DNA from: an uncultured Pseudomonadota bacterium
GTDB lineage: Bacteria > Desulfobacterota_B > Binatia > UBA9968
NCBI GenBank assembly: GCA_946478635.1
Contig: CAMLCX010000193.1
Span: 1-8,460, forward strand
Direction: 5' to 3'
DNA length: 8,460 bases
In this document: one piece after another, positions 6,827-8,460 of the stretch
Layout of the letters: each line of letters opens with the position of its first letter
Position numbering within the stretch: position 1 is the stretch's first letter
Position numbers and translations under genes: made by a program
Notes under the pieces: generated by a model
What the model was told of the DNA's origin: nothing
The model's database searches: none
What the model saw: the letters and a program-made list of their open reading frames with translations, nothing else

Positions 6827-7888
6827 ATGAGATTGTCCACAAGAGCTTGCACCAGCACTTGGGTGTGTTTGGTTTTGACCATCACTTTCTTTTTGACAGA
6901 CGTTCGGTTAGGCCTCGCCGCTTCGGCTAGCGGGCCGGTTGCGAGCAAAATGGAATCCATCGATGCGCTGTACAAGGAAGCGAAAGCGGAAGACCGCGTG
7001 GTCATCTAGGCGGCCGCATCGACAAGGACCGAGGAAATTGTGTTTCCCGCTTTCGAGAAACGCTTTCCGGGGATTAAGGTCAATCATGTGAACGCCACTG
7101 CCGACAAACTTGTTGCGCGCGCGATCGCCGAAGCGCGGGGAGGCAAGGTAATCGCCGATGTGCTGAGCGGCACGCTCAACTATGTTGCCCAGATGCGGGA
7201 GCAAAAGCTGTTACTGGATATCAACTTGCCCGAAGCCGGGGCTTATCCTGCGCCGCTGCGGGGCGGCGACTGGGTCGCTACGGACACGGAGTACTTCATC
7301 GCCGCCTGGAATACGACGCGCGTTAAGAAGGGAGACGAGCCGAAGACTTTTGAGGATTTCGCCGATCCAAAATGGGCCAACAGGCTCAGCGCCGAGCCGA
7401 GGGATTTTCAAGTCCTGTTGGGTCTGGCGAAATACAAGTACCAGAGCGACGACAAAGCCGTGGAACTATTCAAAAGGATCTCCTCCAACAAACCCGAGTT
7501 CTACAAAGGCCACTCGCAATTAGTTGAACTATTGGTGGCGGGCCAGGCTGATGTTTGCGTGACTTGTTATGCGCATCACATTCCGCCGCTGCAGAAAAAA
7601 GGTGCGCCGTTGCAGATCATGCTGAGTGAAGGTGTGGGCCGCATTGGAGGCACGGTGACAATACTCAAAGGGGCGCCCCATCCGATGGCCGGACTCCTTT
7701 GGGCCCGCTGGCTCATCAGTGAAGAAGGACAGAAAGTTTTTGCCCAGGCAGGTGAGACCCCGGCTCACCCCAAGGTTGAGCCTGTTGAGAAAAGCCTCCC
7801 CGTAAAGAGCTATATGCTTTCAGGAGACGATACCAAGGATTATCCGAAGTATGAGAAGCTCTGGAACGAGATCTTCCAAATCCGCTGA
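6827..7888 (+). pseudogene. Family-1-type extracellular solute-binding protein gene with an in-frame TAG
   Basis: ATG 6827, after a GGGCGGGGGAA Shine-Dalgarno, encodes a signal peptide (MRLSTRACTSTW to LGLAAS) and then ESIDALYKEAKAEDRVVI. It stops at TAG 7007-7009. The same frame resumes at once (AAASTRTEEIVFPAFEKRFP) and stays open to TGA 7886-7888. Counting the stop as residue 61, the product would be 353 residues, the right size for PotD/AfuA-type SBPs that bind iron(III), polyamines, thiamine or small organic acids. Other marks are DVLSGTLNYVAQMREQ, KTFEDFADPKWANRL (typical of this family), and the C-terminal YPKYEKLWNEIF. In homologues as I recall them, the stop position is a Tyr or similar hydrophobic residue before AA-STRTEE, so a TAC/TAT to TAG change is likely. 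GTG 7040 could restart translation after GAGGAA, but that product would lack the signal peptide. It lies 31 bases after the LLM gene. Confidence 0.75.
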
Positions 7889-7923
7889 ACGACACGCTGG
7901 TGTTTCAGGGGAGTCCGAAAAAC

Positions 7924-8415
7924 TTACTTGCTTACTATTTTTCCGAGAATCTGTTGCGTGTTGAGTTTCTGGTAGGGAACTTCGTTCTTTGCCGCTTCTT
8001 CGCTCTCGTTACCGGACTTCACGAATGTCCAGATGACGACTGGAATTAGTACCAGCAACACGAGGAGTATAGAAATCCAGATGCCGTAGTAGGAAATTTT
8101 ATTTCCAGAAATCCCTTCACTGGCGGCACTCCGAGTTCCACTACTTGACGATGTGGCCGCCGCACTGGAAACGTAGCTGCCACCTATATCGCCGCCAGAG
8201 CTGCCACCCGAGTCGCCAGCAGCGACGCGGCCGGAAGCACGACCAGAGCCATCGCCCGATCCGCCGCCAGAAGCGCCGCCACCACCAGATCCACCCCCCG
8301 CGCCACCACCGGAGCCACCACCCGAACCGCCACCCGCGCCGCCCGAGCCACTACCAGAGCCGCTACCTGAACCACCGCCGGAGCCAGCACCGGAACCACC
8401 GCCGCCAGACGCTCC
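7924..8415 (-). CDS. C-terminal part of a Gly/Ser-rich single-pass membrane protein (start outside window)
   Basis: A minus-strand frame ends at TAA (7924-7926) and is open to the adapter junction: 163 residues, no start. From N to C it shows a Gly/Ser tract (8230-8415: 39 Gly, 15 Ser and 6 Ala of 62 residues) and a Gly/Ser/Ala/Thr linker. A 24-residue membrane segment follows at 8020-8091 (YYGIWISILLVLLVLIPVV onward). Then comes a 31-residue charged tail, beginning KSGNESEEAAKNEVPYQKLN and ending LGKIVSK. This reads as a real protein: the hydrophobic block is uniform, the tail is polar, and the tract keeps one frame. The plus-strand and other minus-strand readings of the same bases are Arg/His/Pro-rich or Val/Ala-rich shadows. 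I do not recognise the family. The flexible tract next to a single membrane helix suggests a tether or linker, with the functional domain on the missing N-terminal side. It converges on the SBP pseudogene with a 35-base gap. Confidence 0.7.
   Translation of the reverse strand, partial: GASGGGGSGAGSGGGSGSGSGSGSGGAGGGSGGGSGGGAGGGSGGGGASGGGSGDGSGRASGRVAAGDSGGSSGGDIGGSYVSSAAATSSSSGTRSAASEGISGNKISYYGIWISILLVLLVLIPVVIWTFVKSGNESEEAAKNEVPYQKLNTQQILGKIVSK
8230..8415. repeat. Gly/Ser-coding low-complexity tract
   Basis: On the plus strand this is a GCC/ACC-rich, irregular trinucleotide tract; on the minus strand it codes for Gly/Ser/Ala. It is not a perfect tandem repeat: Gly is coded by GGC, GGT, GGA and GGG, and Ser by all six codons. 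The tract probably hindered assembly, since the contig ends in it. Confidence 0.75.
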
Positions 8416-8416
8416 G

Positions 8417-8460
8417 AGATCGGAAGAGCGTCGTGTAGGGAAAGAGTGTAGATCTCGGTG
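8417..8460. other. Illumina TruSeq adapter sequence (non-genomic)
   Basis: From AGATCGGAAGAGCGTCGTGT at 8417 to the last base, the sequence matches the reverse complement of the Illumina TruSeq universal adapter as I know it, without a mismatch. Any open frame running into it is artificial; for example a plus-strand reading ends in DRKSVV, a peptide produced by translating this adapter. Genomic sequence ends at about 8416. Confidence 0.97.

Noticed and set aside
7010..7017. GCGGCCGC next to the TAG, as if a cloning site
   Set aside because: It is read naturally as Ala-Ala-Ala codons within family sequence; no vector sequence surrounds it.
6508..7032. Exact 15-base direct repeat ATCGACAAGGACCGA at 6508-6522 and 7018-7032, the second copy lying just after the in-frame TAG
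   Set aside because: It is read in different frames in two unrelated proteins and has no flanking similarity; probably coincidence and too short to cause assembly errors.
8145..8438. 97-codon plus-strand frame rich in His/Arg/Pro
   Set aside because: Antisense shadow of the Gly/Ser tract that runs into adapter sequence.
1..8460. CRISPR array, tRNA, rRNA, transposase or integrase
   Set aside because: No regularly spaced repeats, RNA gene signatures or mobile-element proteins were seen on either strand.

Overview
The window looks like a contig end from an uncultured, GC-moderate Gram-negative bacterium of soil or sediment type. It encodes an MlaC-like periplasmic lipid carrier, several exported ABC-type solute-binding proteins (SBPs) and a luciferase-like (probably F420-dependent) oxidoreductase. 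SBP-rich regions without permeases, together with F420-type enzymes, are familiar from lineages such as Binatota/Deltaproteobacteria-like, Rokubacteria, NC10 or Tectomicrobia genomes. This placement is inferred from gene content; there is no marker gene here. The last 44 bases are not genomic: they match the Illumina TruSeq adapter, so this is an untrimmed contig end.

Layout. Bases 1-359 hold no supportable gene. mlaC (360-959, +) converges on a secreted 2-Cys glutathione peroxidase (1062-1631, -). After a divergent gap comes a leaderless NMT1/SsuA-type SBP gene (1895-2821, +) that is broken by an in-frame TGA and probably by a 4-base slippage deletion near its 3' end. It converges on a two-gene minus-strand unit: a PhnD-like SBP (3957-4853) followed 60 bases later by an NMT1/TauA-type SBP (2907-3896). 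A 482-base gene-free stretch (4854-5335) carries the best regulatory signals of the window: a perfect 7-4-7 inverted repeat abutting a consensus TTGACA, then a 14-base palindrome in the leader of a cupin gene. The cupin (5336-5716), the LLM oxidoreductase (5830-6795) and a family-1-type SBP gene (6827-7888) run in the same direction; that SBP is interrupted by one in-frame TAG. The window closes with the C-terminal part of a minus-strand Gly/Ser-rich, single-pass membrane protein (7924-8415), cut off where the adapter begins.

How the genes fit together. Four SBP genes of four distinguishable types (five counting MlaC as an ABC-partner carrier) occur with no ATPase or permease in the window. 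The intact ones must use transport partners encoded elsewhere or act as sensors or binders. Cupin, LLM enzyme and SBP could form a small uptake-plus-oxidation unit for an organic compound, but the SBP of that unit is broken and no substrate can be named. I found no convincing new defence, mobile or RNA system. The most worthwhile signals are the two damaged SBP genes, the cupin operator/promoter arrangement, the Gly/Ser-rich membrane protein and the adapter contamination.
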